Assembly (NCBI GenBank): GCA_009733775.1 | Contig: WOGZ01000081.1 | Coordinates: 57,654-121,653 of the forward strand | Source of the DNA: Alectoria sarmentosa | Lineage: Eukaryota > Ascomycota > Lecanoromycetes > Lecanorales > Parmeliaceae | DNA length: 64,000 bases | Direction: 5' to 3' | Shown here: positions 23,590-36,465 of the stretch, one piece after another | Numbering within the stretch: the first letter of the stretch is position 1 | Layout: each line of letters begins with the position of its first letter | Notes under the pieces: model-generated | The model's database searches: none | What the model saw: only the letters and a program-made list of their open reading frames with translations | Told to the model about the DNA's origin: nothing | Position numbers and translations under genes: made by a program

Positions 23590-26500
23590 TCACAGTCGAC
23601 AACTGACAACCTGTAGCCCCAGCTCACCAATCATGCTCACCCAATCCACGTCCTCCTTTCCCCCGTCCACGCCCTCCCTTCTCAATTCCTCTCTACGCCT
23701 CTCCTGCCTCTCGTAGACAATCTCCAGTAGCTGCCTTACAGCCACGATGTTTCTACCCACACTATCCTCCTCCATCTTCTTCACCAGCGCCAAAATCTCC
23801 ACCCGCTCGTCCTGGGTTTTGGAGACGAAGCCGGACATGAATAATGGGAAGACGATGAACTTACGCTCCAAATGGTTGTGAGACACAATCTCACGCGCCA
23901 AGCGCAGAATTTCGCCCCCACTTTGAGAGACTTCGTGGATGAGAGACGATGGCGATAGGAGGCGTTGTGCACTGTACATGGAAGTGTGAGAGTAGATCAA
24001 GCAGGCGCGGTAGAGGGCGAATGACTGTTCAGACTCTTAGCACTTATCCCTAAAGCGGCGTCCAGGCAATATAATATAGTTGCCTCTGGAGAAGTTGGCA
24101 GCCTTTTTGGAGTCTGAAATGCCTTGAATGAACAACTGACATGCCTTTTCCGGGACAGACTGATACAAAGAGCTTGTAGACGAATACTGTTAATTTTCAA
24201 AAGAGAGGGAAAAGTCACTTACGTGTTCAAAAATGCCTCTGGCCCCGACCGGCAACATCTGGTTGCAGTACCCGCTCGCCACGGACACCGGCATCTGAAC
24301 GTTCCACGTCCTCCTCAACGTGTCTTGGAGCACGCCGATTCTCTCCTGCCGGCTCTGCGTAACAGCATGACTCCTATCATCAGGGTTCTGCTTCTCCTCT
24401 GCCCGAATATCCCTTGCCAAAAGCCCTAGCTCCGCTGCTAGAATGCTAATACGGCGATGGAAGGCAAGAGCGCTAGGCAAGGCTTCATGACCATTCTGTG
24501 AAGCAAGCCCACTGGAAGGGGACTTATAGTCATAGGTGTGGTAGGGATTCTGGGGGTCCATGCCTGATGCTAGCATGTTGTTACGAAGCATTGTTTCAAT
24601 AAATTCGCCGTTGCCCATGCCCGAGAGGACTACATGAATATCAATATTGGCAACCCACCAGATGATGAACGAGTAAGGCTCATGGCCATACATCTCGCGG
24701 CGGAGGAGCGCGATGCGAAGTAGTTGGCCGATGTGCTGAGACCACAGTGAGAGACCACGCGGTTCACCAGCTGCGATCTGGACGGCAATGTTAGGGGGTC
24801 AATATATGGAGGAAATTAGAACGTGGAGAGCTGGTCGTCTTACCTCATATAGGAGGAGAATGAAGTGAGTGAGAAAGACACCGTCTGAAGTCAGGTCTTG
24901 CTCGGTTCTGAGACTGGATTGGAGGGTTGGCAGCGCCTGCTGGTAATGCTGTAAAGCGTCCAGGTTCGGGGCACCATTCCTGTAGGACATGCTCAACGCA
25001 GAGAATGCCATTAGGGCATGATAAAGCTGTAGAAGACCCTGGTCAGCTCAATTGTCCGACGACTGCCTTTAGGGGCGACTCCTTCGGAGTTGCAGCCCCC
25101 GGCCATGCCTTCAAGCAAGCAGCTCCATAGTAACGTACCGGTAGAAAGCTAGCAGCCTGTCGTTCGAACACGTCCGGTGCTGATAAAGCTCCAGTCTCCA
25201 AAGACGTTCCCAGGGAATCTCGGTGGACCTGAGCTAGATGGCGATGCACATAGTTCTTGTAGTAGTACACCAATTGATGATCTCGCCCATCTTTGTGAGC
25301 CATCCTCATAAGCGGCGTGTTGTCATACGAGAATCTAAAATAGTCTGCGCGATGTGCGGATCCATTAGAAGACGGAAGCGAGAGAGTCGGCGTGCTCGAA
25401 GACCGCCCTTGAACCACAGCACTCATTGGCGAGCCCAATTTGCCCGTGTCGTCTTCAAAGACTTTCAAGATCACGATGTCTGGGTCATCGGATGTCTGAA
25501 TATCATTGAAATCGTGACCGTTTGGTTCAGTGCATTGCGTCTGGTCGGTGCTGAATTGGTCGCTATGTTCGCTTCCTGGTCCCTTTAATGGTGTACACTC
25601 CGGCGAATTCCGATCGTGACGACTGTCTTTGTACTCATCTAAATCTGCAAAACTCGAAGGGTTAGCCACGAGATGGTAAGAGCCAGGGTTTCTGAATTCA
25701 GCCTTCTTCTCTCGATCCTCGTCGTTGGTTAACGCTGAGAAAGGAGGGAGCAAATCTTCCTGCCGTTGGCTCGTGCATTGACGCTTGAATGGTCGTGGTA
25801 GGGATGCTACTAAGATTGAGCGAACGGGCTGAAGCAGCGCTGGGAGACGTACGGTCCCAAACCGGTCCTCCTGTTCCTGCTACATTTGCCATCTTTTCGA
25901 TCACTCTCGGCGTGTCATCCTTGAATGAAAGCCGAGGGTTGTAGTCACACGGATGTCCGAGGCGAGAACATGGCTAAAAAGAGTGTCAAACAAAGCGCTT
26001 CAACGAATCTATTGCAAAGGGTTTGGCAGCATGTCTGACGTACTGTGCATTCAGGTCTAGCTTCATCACATCTAGAAAGAAGAAGAAAAGATGAGTAAAT
26101 GCTTGCCGTTGCAGGACAACGTCAGAAGGAAGACCGACTTGACCTTGCGTGTCTGCAAGCACGTCAGTCAGCATGGAACATAGTATCTCGGGCCTGCTGA
26201 GAAAGTGAATACCCGACATGTCCTGATTCGCCAATGTCAGCCAGAGAACCACGCAGAAAATGTACTGGTGAAGGAAGCACACCAACATCCGAACCTTGAC
26301 CTTGGGGGCAGACGAGTCCTGGGCAAGTTCACACTCGCATTGATTGTAGGATCCGCCTTGTCGAGGGCGTCAGGGTTGGTGACCAACTGATATCTAGGTG
26401 CAATAGCCGGCAATTTGGCTTTTCGAGCCGAGCCTTGCTTCTGAGGTTTGGAGACGGAAATGCTCCGCCCGCCTTGCATTTGGAGGACGGCGGCGGTCAT
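23590..26500 (-). CDS. Zn2Cys6 transcription factor with a zinc cluster split over five exons
   Basis: Nine exons on minus: 26500-26283, 26222-26213, 26152-26139, 26071-26044, 25973-25853, 25809-25139, 25026-24844, 24777-24223 and 24024-23590; 744 residues. The binuclear cluster reads GCWTCRTRKVKCDEARPEC then TPCSRLGHPCDYNPRLSF, assembled from the end of exon 1, a 10 nt exon, a 14 nt exon, a 28 nt exon and exon 5. All joins are in phase and each intron has GT, a CTRAC/CTGAC-like element and AG. Further landmarks are DLLPPFSALTNDEDREKKAE, the middle region LYHALMAFSALSMSYRNGAP, and a C-terminus with DRVEILALVKK-type helices ending WVSMIGELGLQVVSCRL. It should act in the nucleus; targets are unknown. 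The 198 bp intron 24025-24222 also contains an alternative acceptor. The start at 26500 is the likeliest of several ATGs. Confidence 0.87.
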
Positions 26501-29438
26501 TGGAAAGGTTTTGTCGCCGCGAGGGTGGACAATCAGGATGATTGATGCTTTTGTGAAATTCAAATTGGTCCAGTCTGGGCCGGCAGTCTTTGTGTCGAGT
26601 TTTTGTTGGTGGGCATGTATTTCTCAAAGGTGGTGGTGTTCTGAGAGCAGTGGGTTCTGGCAAGTATGCCTTGGCGAAAGGCAAGGGGTACTGTAAAATG
26701 ACAGACCGGGCGAATGTTGAATCATGTGAATCACGAAGCTAAGGCGCGTGGTATGTATGACGAATGGACTTTGAAAGAAGGAGGGTATTGTATAATAACA
26801 TTTGATTGTGACGCCTCGTGCAGCGGGGTTGAGCTGATGGTAAGGTTGAGTGGGACGTTGCAGAGTCTGATGGAGGCTATTTCGTGGATGAGGCTGGTGT
26901 GGCGGATGGCCTGAAACAGTGATGAAGCGAATTCAAGTACGGCAGGTGTGTGGCGTAAGGTATGCAACGCCAGATGGTGTTTAATGTTTATATTGTAGGC
27001 CGGGTGAGATGAGGTAGAGTGCAGCTCCAGATTCAGCCTCCGTTGAGAAATCAAGTAGGACAGTTATGCGGCTATCAATTTCCTAACATGGCCACAGGTG
27101 CTCCCGGAGAAAGGTACATGCTTTTCAGATCTGCAGTATTATTCATTATTGCAGGGAGCGTCGAAGGCAAAAGAGACAATAGGTTGTCCTGTCATGAAAA
27201 ACGTCAAGTGGATGCTGCTGTACTAATTGTTGGTCTGCTGTACAGGGAGGACTCAGGAGAAAGGACATCAACATGTAAGTAATCTACTCGGTACTAGAAT
27301 AGAAAAATGCCTTAGCCCGAGATTAATGATCACTTTCCCAGTGTGAATTGACAGAGTATGGGATTTGTACAACAGCAAAGTAGTATTTCGACTAAGAGGA
27401 TTGGTAATGAAACATAAGTCAGTCTTATTAGTCTTTTAATCGCGTCTACCTAGTCTGCCATGACTGGCGGCCCAGGAGACTTTAGGCTTGGTGGGCTTGT
27501 GGGCACGGTCCAGCTTGGTGGGCTTGTACCTATCCTCAAAGCAGAGTTCAGGTTGCGTGGAGTAGGACAAGGGCAAAAGGGAAAAGGGAAAAGGGAGAAG
27601 AGTTTACTCAAAGGTAAAAGGTACTCTACAGTCAAGAGTATGGGATTTGGATCATAGGATCTTGGATGAAAGAGGATCGTGCTAGGTGGTGGCCAATATA
27701 AAGTAGCCAATGAATAGGCAAAGAGCGGCACAGCCAATCCTTTCAGTCCCTGGCCTCGCTCCAAATTTCCACCTCGACGTCTTGGCAGGAGGAAAACGCC
27801 TGGCCTTGTCAACTACCGCAACCCTTTCGGCATTTTCTCAAATCAGCATGGCGTTGAAAGGAAGATGATGGAATACTTGTACCATCAACATGTCAAACGA
27901 CAATTTCGTCGGAATTTGGTCTCAGTTGGATGATAGATGTTGGATAATGATAAGCTGTTTCAACGAGCCTTTGCCTATGCCCGCCAACGGTAGACCACGA
28001 CCGAGTCCGCTCCACTTTTGCATTTTAGCCTCTGACTCCGGAGTAAATTCAATTTGGTAGATCTATGAGACTATGACTATGTAGTGCCATTAGTGCTTGG
28101 GGGAAATTCGTCTTTTACTACTCTGTAGGAACTACCTATGTAATAATAACAAGGTCATTCCAGCAATCCCGTCCCTGCAATCTCATCCTTTCTTCCCGCT
28201 TTCAGCTTGATCCTTAATGATGCACTGGGGCAGCCTCTCGTGATCAAATTCAGTACTCATCATATTAACCGTCTCACGTCGCTACGGTAAATCACCATTC
28301 AGCAACGGTGGAGGCAACGGCCTCTTCGCCCTCAACCATGTCTGATGACTCATGTGCATTCTCAAATCAATCAGGTAAACGCGAGTCTAGTCTTGCTGAT
28401 TCACAATGTTAGAGCACAATACATACTCATTCGAGTGTTGTTGACGTTGATCCGATGTCTACCTTCTCTACCGACGTCTGCACCCAAAGGACTCTATTGA
28501 GCATGAACATGCCAAGCCTCGATATCTTGGCACTGACTTACATGATGCGGCTTAGCGCGCTGCAACCGCCACAAGAATCAGACTTGGACCATTTCCTCCA
28601 AACATAGGGTAAGGGCTGCTACTAGCGCTGTCCAGGACTTTTGGTGCAGACCTTTGTACATCAAGGCCTCATACTCTCTACCTTACTGTTGTGCTCCTTG
28701 AGCTAGCATTCCACCCGACGGCCTTGGCCTGTACTCAATCAATTCATACCGAGGTAGATTCCACTACTTGGCCCTTGTCTGCCTGCCATGTGTGGGAGGT
28801 CAAACGGTCAGATTCTTTCACCTAATTACAATATGAGCGTATTCCGTCTCGCTTCCCTCGCTTCTCAAAACACCAGGCCAAAACCGACAATCTACAATGT
28901 CAATCAATGACTGCCTACTGTTGCGACGTAGACGACAAGTCCCCACGACTCTGACTCTGACTTTGTTTCCCTCTCCATCATCATTTCAAAGTGGCACATC
29001 CCTTGAATTTCAAGCACCCCCACCTTTCCAGGCGGACCCGCAAAGAGCAAAGAGGCGTCTTCCACCTTTACTTCGGAACTCCGGAACACTACCTACTCAC
29101 AGCATCATATGCTACGAATAGTAGTCACCTCATCATGTACCCCGGATCTTCAGCAATCTGAACATGTCCGCTGCAAAACCAATCATCCCTACTGACTGCT
29201 GTTGCTGTGCGAAACCTCACGATAGCGTCAGGTTCTAAACGATACGAGGAAAGAGAATTAAGACGGGACATAGTATGTGATTGGTGCTATGCTGCGCCGT
29301 CCTCCTCTCACTAAGTACCGGCAACACCTACGCTCAAGTACGATCAAGTCGCATCCCCCAAAGGCCGACATATGGCTAAAGTTGTCCTATGCTGCCGAGC
29401 TTGTGGAGGCCTACAAGGCAAAGCGTTACAGGGAACAC
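26501..29438. other. Gene-poor region between Zn2Cys6 gene and ECM29
   Basis: 2.9 kb, the largest gap. It holds the long upstream region of the transcription factor and the ECM29 3' region. Purine-rich words (aaaaggg repeats, 27571-27600) and a G-rich imperfect repeat (ggtgggcttgt, 27490-27525) are present. No open frame shows a motif or family-like composition. Confidence 0.5.
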
Positions 29439-32400
29439 TCATCCATCTAGTATCTTCCTTGCTCTGTCCAGGCTTTGCTGAACGGACCCGGAGCGCTCTT
29501 GCGCCCGTGCGGTGGCTAACTCCTCAGTAAACACCCTTTTGATGGCTTTTCCCTTGCTTACGAGGGGCGCTGCTGAGACGGCGGCCTCGGAAGCCTTGAG
29601 TCGGGTCTGTTCGACTTGTTCGCTGGAGCTGAAGAGTTGCTTCACGTATTCGACCAGCATGGTCTCGAGTGGCCCTGCCAATGCGTCATGTTGTACCACA
29701 TCAAGTCTTTCAAAAAGCTTCTTCTGAGCGTCATAAATTGCATTCAGCGTCAGTCTGCTTGCCGCTCCAGTCCTGACTCGATTCACAAGCTCGAGAGTCT
29801 CCGTGAGGCTTGAGACTAGGTCTTTTCCACTCCTCTTCCGAGGGTTGACGGATTTTAGTAAGGCGGTCGATGAGTTAGCCAACGTCAACTCCGTGACACT
29901 TTTCGAAGAAAGCCCTCCTGACTTTGAATCAACATCCATCTCGTCTGAATCGCTTAATATCTCTTCGATGATTGGCTTCGTCACTCCCAAGACTTGTGGG
30001 AACATATCGACCGTCTCGCGCAGTTCAACAAAATCTCCTAGGCATTCGAGGGCATGTTGACGGAAGACAGGGTTGTTCCTTTTGCTTTCACGAAGAACAA
30101 TCTTTTCAAACTGCTCTCCTATCTTCTGGTCCGTCGACCAGAAGGTGCTGTTTTTTGCGAGGCTGATCAAAGCCTTCACAATAACCTCCTTCCCTTCCCA
30201 CGTCTTACCCGACAACGCCTTTTCGAGAGCTGGCCACACCATCCTAGCATTGGCATCGCTAATGGCGCTTCCAGACGAATTAACAACATCTGCAACAGCG
30301 AATGCTGAGGTATGCTTGACAGACCAACGGGCGGAGTCCAAATGCTGTGATGCCAGGTCGACAATCTCTCTCAAATAGAGCAAGACTGCTCGGGATCCTC
30401 CAACATTCTCGCTCCACGTGTCCTCGAAGAGTGTCTTCGCTCGGTCGGAAGTATCATGCTTTGCAACAAATACGAATGGCAAAATATCCCCAGCAAGGGA
30501 ATTGAATCTGTCGGTGGCATATTTTGACATCGCATATATTACGTCTCCGGAAATCACTCGGTGCCTATCGTCATGCGAATCGAAATAAAGTCTCCGGCAA
30601 GAGTCCACAAGCTTCAAGATGGCCTCATCAGAACACAGTCTCGTAAGGTACCCACTTGCTGCGGCATACGATGACGATATCGTGTCATTTCGGTCAAACA
30701 CTTGTTTTAGAGCAAGGGCAAGGAAGTGATCCGCGTATGGTTTGAAGAGGAAATTCTGTCGCGTGGAAAGGGTCACGAGCACACGGCTGCAACCAACCTT
30801 AGAAGGAAGGCCGACCACAGACTTGATAGCATTCTCGAAACTTTGCTGCAGCTCTGGCATCGAAGTTTCATCCAGGAAATCCAGACATCGCTCGATAGCC
30901 TCAAGCATCGAAGATCCTCGAATGTTTTTTAGACGGGCGTCGTCAAGCTCCTGTGCCGTAAGACCGTATTGCTCAGCGTTGAGATGGACATAGTTGATCA
31001 TTTCAGGCTCTATTGAGCTAAGAAGTGCGAGCAAGCGGCCTACAAGATCTGGGATAAAAGGGCGCAACGTCTTTCCGTTACTGCTCTTTATGATCTTCAG
31101 CAGTGTTTTTCTGGCAAAGTCTTGTACTTCAGGAGCCCCTGATTCTAAGCCGGATGGGCTTAATAGGAATGGTAGTACCTGCTTCAGCATCTTCTCTGCA
31201 CTTGAAGCAGACGACTCGCCAGCTTCGAGCCCACGTGTCAACACGCCGGTCAAGACTCGTGCCAGGGACATTGCGGCACCACGGACAGACTCTTTGATGT
31301 CATCGCAGACTTTGAAAGTAAGCTCCCAGATCTTTGTCAGATACTTCTCGTACCTTTCAAGCGACCGCCCTTGAACGAGGTCAGCAATAGCGGCGCAGCT
31401 GGCCTGACGAACACGCCATTCCTTGCCCAGAATGTTTTTGAGGAGATCATTCATGATACTATCAAAGTGCAAGTCGATTGTCTTCCCTGGTTCTTTCACA
31501 AGGGCAGCCCAGATGTCGTTCATCGAGTTTCGAACGTTTGTATTAGGATCGAATCTGTATCGGAAAAGAGCTGGATAGATCTTTGGGTTTTGTGCTAGAT
31601 AGCCATCCGTAGAGGCTTCACTCAGTATATTGCTGAGCCCAAATTTGCCAAACGCAGCCCTTTCAGACCATATGGCATTGTTCGAGGCGAGTGACATGAA
31701 TCGATACACCAGGCTGGGATCCTGGACCTCAGCAGCAAGGCTCATGATATCTTTATATGTTGTGACCGAACCTTCGCCCGTTGGGAGAGCACCTGGGTCA
31801 AACAACTCAGTATCTTCGGATACAGTCCCTTTCCCTGCAAGGCCAGCACTTCCAGTAAATGAGGAGACGAGGTCTCGTATCAGTTCATCCTTCAGAGACT
31901 TATTGCCTTTGTCATACACCAGAGCCAGACCTCGCGAGGCAGACTCTTGATTCAACGAGTCGCGATCGGCTAAGAAGCCTTTGAAAGCCACTTGACACTC
32001 CCGTAATCGACCCTGAATCTCTTGCGTGTGCCCGCAATACTGTACCAAGCACAGGAGCCAAATCACCGAAGCTTGTCGCAAGGCCGGCTTACTGGTTTTG
32101 CAATCCGATAGCACCTTGTCGAGAATTGATGGAATAGTACTTGCCCGAGCTGGCGACTTTGGAGATGCACCCTGAATATCCAAAGTTGAAATCAATGATT
32201 TCGACTGCCATCCTACCGCAGCGCAGCACAATGCCGCACCAACAGCGAACTGTACTTCAGGTTGTCTGACATTGTGCAAGTCGTAGAGCTGTTTGATGAT
32301 GTAATACAATATCGCCTCATCATCTGACTCTTCGCTACATTGCAGTGCAAGATGGCCTAAGGCTGTTATAGCCTTTTCGTCTCCCTCCTTGGCTTTTTCA

Positions 32401-35400
32401 ATTAATTTTTGAGCTAGGTCGCGGACATTGTGTGGGTTCGGAATGGTCTCAGGCGTCAGCGCGCCAAAGAGAGCGAGTTCCGAGGTAGCAACGAAGACAG
32501 CATCCAAAAGTATCTTGTCGCGGCTATCATTGAGAACGTCTAGGATAGTGGTAATGAAGGCCGACCGCCTCTCGTCGAAGTCTGAGGGAAGATTGTGGCG
32601 GAAGATTGACCTACTTAGGAAGTACGCTGTGGTAAGGATTGAGCCATGTACTTGAAGGACCTCACTCCCAATTGCTTGATGCCACGACCGGATCTTTTGG
32701 TCAAAGACCTTCAGCATCTTCTGCGTTTGATTGTCCGGACATTCTTCAAGACTAATGATCCGAGTCAGCGAGCCCTTCTCAAATCTCATTGGAAAATTCG
32801 ACTCTTAAGATAAGTCTAGGAGCACGACAAGGAAAGAAGCCCATTGCACATTGTAAATCGAGTCATCAGATAAATTTGAAAGCAGAACAAGGAAAAGAAG
32901 CCTATCTTATCACACATGATGGAGTTGTGAGACTAGCCTCAGAAGTATAGTTATAGAGGAACCTTTTTTCACCGCCACGATATTTCTTATGACCATGACC
33001 AAAGGCCTGAAGAAGAAAGAATCAATCAGAAATTACGTACCTTGCCAAAAGACCGAAAACGTGCGAGGCTTTTTCACGCAATGTCTTCTTGGTGGAAAAG
33101 ATAGGTCCTTGTAGGCTCGAAAGGTTTGCCGAGAGACCAATGTAGGCCTAAACAGATTTCGGAGTCAGCATTGCTCTCTTTGGGTCAAAATCGCAAAAAC
33201 GAAACAAATTTGGAGAGTGAAAAGATCCTTTCGCTGCTGGAACAAGGTGTTTAACCATAGTAATAACAAATCTGGAAAGCAAAGGAGCTTCCTGCTCCAG
33301 AAGGATGGCAGGTGACCCGATTTTTGGCCAGATAGGAAGGATTTACTCCGAACTGTACGTACCGCATCGGGAAGGAGAGAACAGAGTTCTAAAAGAAAGT
33401 CTCCACCTCGGTTGGCATCTCCATTAACTGAAGAATTCATGCCAGCGTATGATGCCTGCAGATACGTTTTGAGTGCCCTGGGAGCTGCTTGATTTTCGGT
33501 TGAGACAATTAAGTAGTTGCGAAAATATTCCTTGAGACTATTCCGAGCGTCTTCATCGTTTGCTGTTAGAGCGTCTATGTTTCGCTCCCAGTCGGCGTCT
33601 ATGATTGGAGGGCTTTTGGTAGCCGTCAAAGCTTGATGGAGTAGAATACTACGACAAAAGATGAGAGCCGATATATAAGCGTTGGCCAGATCAAGCCTGC
33701 TGCTGACGTTGGTGACATCCCAGACTGATCCAGAACCGAAAATCTTCTCCTACGGAGATTTCGGAGTCAGCATTCCTTCTTTGAGGCAAAAGTCCGAGCG
33801 ATAAGACATGCCGAGGGACTTTGATACAAGCTTCCGCTCATGGAACATGTCGTGCATCTCGAAGACTCGTGTGGAATTCGAAATACAATCTCCTAAATGT
33901 ACATACCACCAGTTCTGGAAAGCTGGGCGGATCGTACTTCAGCATTTCGAGAGATCGGTCGCTTGTTCTATTATCATCGTTGGTTGGATTTAACATTCTA
34001 TACCAGTAAGGATCAAGGCCCTTCCTTCCTTCCTCAAGAACTTCACTTCGCTCATTGGCACCACCGTCAATAGCAAGGATGTCAATCCATCGAGCTGTTG
34101 TACTCCTATATGGAAGGCAGCGGTTGGCAAACCGTACAGCAACAAAGCGGGTGCTTCGCACAATTTTAGGGTTTGAACCTTCGATGTCGCTAGGATCGGG
34201 AGGGTGTAAACCCATGTGGTGCAATAACAAAGAAGTCAGTGATGACTCGAGATCGGGTCCTTTGTCGGCCCCAAAAGCTCCAAGCACGCTACTTAGAGCT
34301 TGTTCAATACTAATTGATACATCTTTGCTTGATGGATCTTCACTAAGGGACATGAAGAGCCACTGAAGAAGATCAAGTTCGGGTTCTAGCAGAAGCTTGT
34401 CTGCGCATGCGCCAGCGAGAAGTCCAATGCTTTCATATCCGAGAGCTCGTGAAGTCAGTTCTCCTGCGCTTGGGATAGAGGTTTCCGTGTTAAACCTTGG
34501 CCAGCCTTGATTCTCGATATAGTTTCGGAGTTGAGTCACCAAATCCGGTGCAAACGCGTTGAGATCGGCCGGCGAACTGATACGAGCAAGCCAGTTTGTG
34601 AAAGCGAAGATCTGACCTCTAAGCCTCGAGGCTTCGAGGCCTTGTTTGGGTAGGGAAACGCTAGTGTCCTGCGGAGCACTCTTCGGGGCTGCAAGCCCTT
34701 CCTGAACAATCTGGCTGCTCTGTGGAACGAAGGAAGAAGCGAGCTTGGACTTGCACAGAATGATGAGGATCTTTGTCTGCAAAGGAACCCGAGCTGGAAG
34801 GGATCCTTCTGCACCCCTTGTACCTAAATAAATTCCGTACAGCTGCTGCACTAAGACACTATCTTCGAAAGAAACAGCAGAGGTCGCTCGTTTCAGGATA
34901 TCATCTCCTATATCGGAGAGACGCGAATTAGGGTTAGCTGAAGCAAACAAGGCCGGTAGAAAGCGTTCAGAATCAACAAACGCCCCACTGGCGAGGAACT
35001 TAGCAGACACGACTTTCGTCTCCAGGAGGTTCAAACCGCCAATTGTGTTTGGTGTCCAAGTTTCTTTCTTGCCGTAGAGCTGTAAGAATCTGCAGTCCTC
35101 AGTAGTTAAACCTGGACAGCGAGTAGCGCCAGCGTGGCCAATGTCAAATAATAGAAGCTTCCCTAGCCACGTAGCGACAAAGGTTGCATCGTCGGCTTTC
35201 TTGCTTAATCCGAGTTTCTCCCTTAGATCGACATCATCTTTACTTCCGCGCGCAGGAAGTGTCATGCTGTGAAGAAGTTTAAGCAGAAGGTTAAACAGAG
35301 AAGCTGCATGTGTGTTCGACTCCTCGGCATTAGAGCGCAAGCCATGCAGAAGATTGGGAAGGAGATCAAGACGTTCCTAGACGGATTTTGGGATGAGCAT

Positions 35401-36098
35401 GATAGCAGGCACAAGTGGTCGCTGGAATCGAAAAAGACTGGCTTGGGAGGAGGATGTAATGTGAAATGAAGAGACTTACAGAAACAGCTAGTCTGTCAAC
35501 GCCTTGTTGGATGTATAGGAGATCAAAGTGGCGGACTAGAGCATTATGATTGTCTTTGTACTGCCCGAGAAGCGTTGCTACAGGAAGCTTTATGGACGGT
35601 GATTTGATTCTAGTATTGATGTGCTGACAAACGGATATGACCTAGAATAACAGAGGGAGATTAGCTCTGTCCATCGCTGCGGCTGAAGGATTGTATTGCA
35701 GGCAGGCTCGCTGCTAGAGATAGTGGCGCTTGTGAGGATACGAATCTCTGGAATCTTAACTAAGTCAACACAAAAAGGAAGAGGTTCGGCCGTGGAAGCG
35801 AATTGCTTCAGCTGAATTTGTATATCAATGGTCAATCGATTGGGCTTAACACCCAAAGGTTGCAGAATTTAGATATGCCAACATTTGATGACAGCGACTT
35901 CTTGGAAAGCTAGGCTGCAGGATGATGACATTGCATACTTACTTTGTTCCGCACACTGAGAAAATCCGAGGTAAGCTTGAGCAGTAAGGGAGCGAGATAT
36001 GTATTCAACGTCTTGCTTAGAGAGGCATCGTTTGCCAGAGCTATACGCATTTCGACTTTGCCAATCAGGCTCAGCTCTCTGGCTTCTGGCGTTTCCAT
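29439..36098 (-). CDS. ECM29: Proteasome component/adaptor ECM29
   Basis: ECM29 is a giant HEAT-repeat protein that tethers the 20S core to the 19S cap and inspects 26S proteasome assembly. Six exons (36098-35943, 35641-35480, 35376-33907, 33749-33363, 33147-33037, 32801-29439) give about 1882 residues, close to the yeast protein (1868). Family landmarks are ARELSLIGKVEMRIALA at the start, VISVCQHINTRIKSPSIKLP, ALVRHFDLLYIQQGVDRLA, LFDIGHAGATRCPGL, MLKYDPPSFPELVV, IFSTKKTLREKASHVFGLLA, HGSILTTAYFLSRS and many C-terminal HEAT helices. Introns are long here (301, 103, 157, 215, 235 bp). The last junction is uncertain: the consensus donor at 33040 gives a frame clash, so a GTAATT donor at 33036 is used, reading LLARYSNFPMRFEKG. 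Divergent from CYP51. Confidence 0.93.
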
Positions 36099-36280
36099 GT
36101 TGGACAAGATGGTCACAAAATCTGTTTCTTTCGCTCATGACAATTGGAAGTGGAAGAGCTTGGATGAAGCAAAGATGACCGTTGGGACGAGATGTTGTAT
36201 CCTTATCCGATTCAATCTTTCAATTTACCGCAGGCTGATGCCGCTTGCGTGTCTATACTAATCAACAGACTAACAGAGTC

Positions 36281-36290
36281 GTGGTCCGAT
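36281..36290 (-). promoter_or_regulatory. ERG11: Possible sterol-response element
   Basis: On the minus strand the ten bases read ATCGGACCAC, matching the ATC-N3-CCAC layout of classical SRE-1 sites (ATCACCCCAC). SREBP-type factors (SrbA in Aspergillus) activate CYP51 genes. A ten-base match alone is weak; its place beside the palindrome strengthens it. Confidence 0.35.
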
Positions 36291-36300
36291 AGGCCTCGAT

Positions 36301-36318
36301 CGGAATTTTGAAATTCCG
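36301..36318. promoter_or_regulatory. ERG11: CGG-N12-CCG palindrome, candidate Zn2Cys6 (AtrR-type) site
   Basis: The 18 bases CGGAATTTTGAAATTCCG form 8 bp arms around a TG centre, giving inverted CGG half-sites twelve bases apart. Inverted CGG triplets are the usual target of dimeric Zn2Cys6 factors, and an N12 spacing is what I recall for the azole-resistance regulator AtrR at Aspergillus cyp51A. It lies 148 bp upstream of the CYP51 start. Confidence 0.5.
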
Positions 36319-36465
36319 GCCTACGCTAGACTAGCTTGCCAAGACATATCTCGAGTAAAGTAAGGTAGAATACCTGAACATTTGGACTTTTCATAATTTT
36401 CGTCTTCCTGTCTCTTCAACTCAATTGTTCTTGCAGAACAAGACCGCTGTCTGTCATTTCCGGCC

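Larger units (their letters stand above)
36099..36465. promoter_or_regulatory. Bidirectional promoter, ECM29 / CYP51
   Basis: 367 bp between divergent start codons. It contains an SRE-like word and a CGG-N12-CCG palindrome within 40 bp of each other (separate entries), both about 150-185 bp before the CYP51 ATG. A pyrimidine-rich stretch (36395-36460) directly precedes the CYP51 start. Confidence 0.6.

Noticed and set aside
27450..27812. 120-codon Pro/Leu-rich minus-strand frame
   Set aside because: Its composition comes from G-rich imperfect repeats on the plus strand; no motif or splice context.
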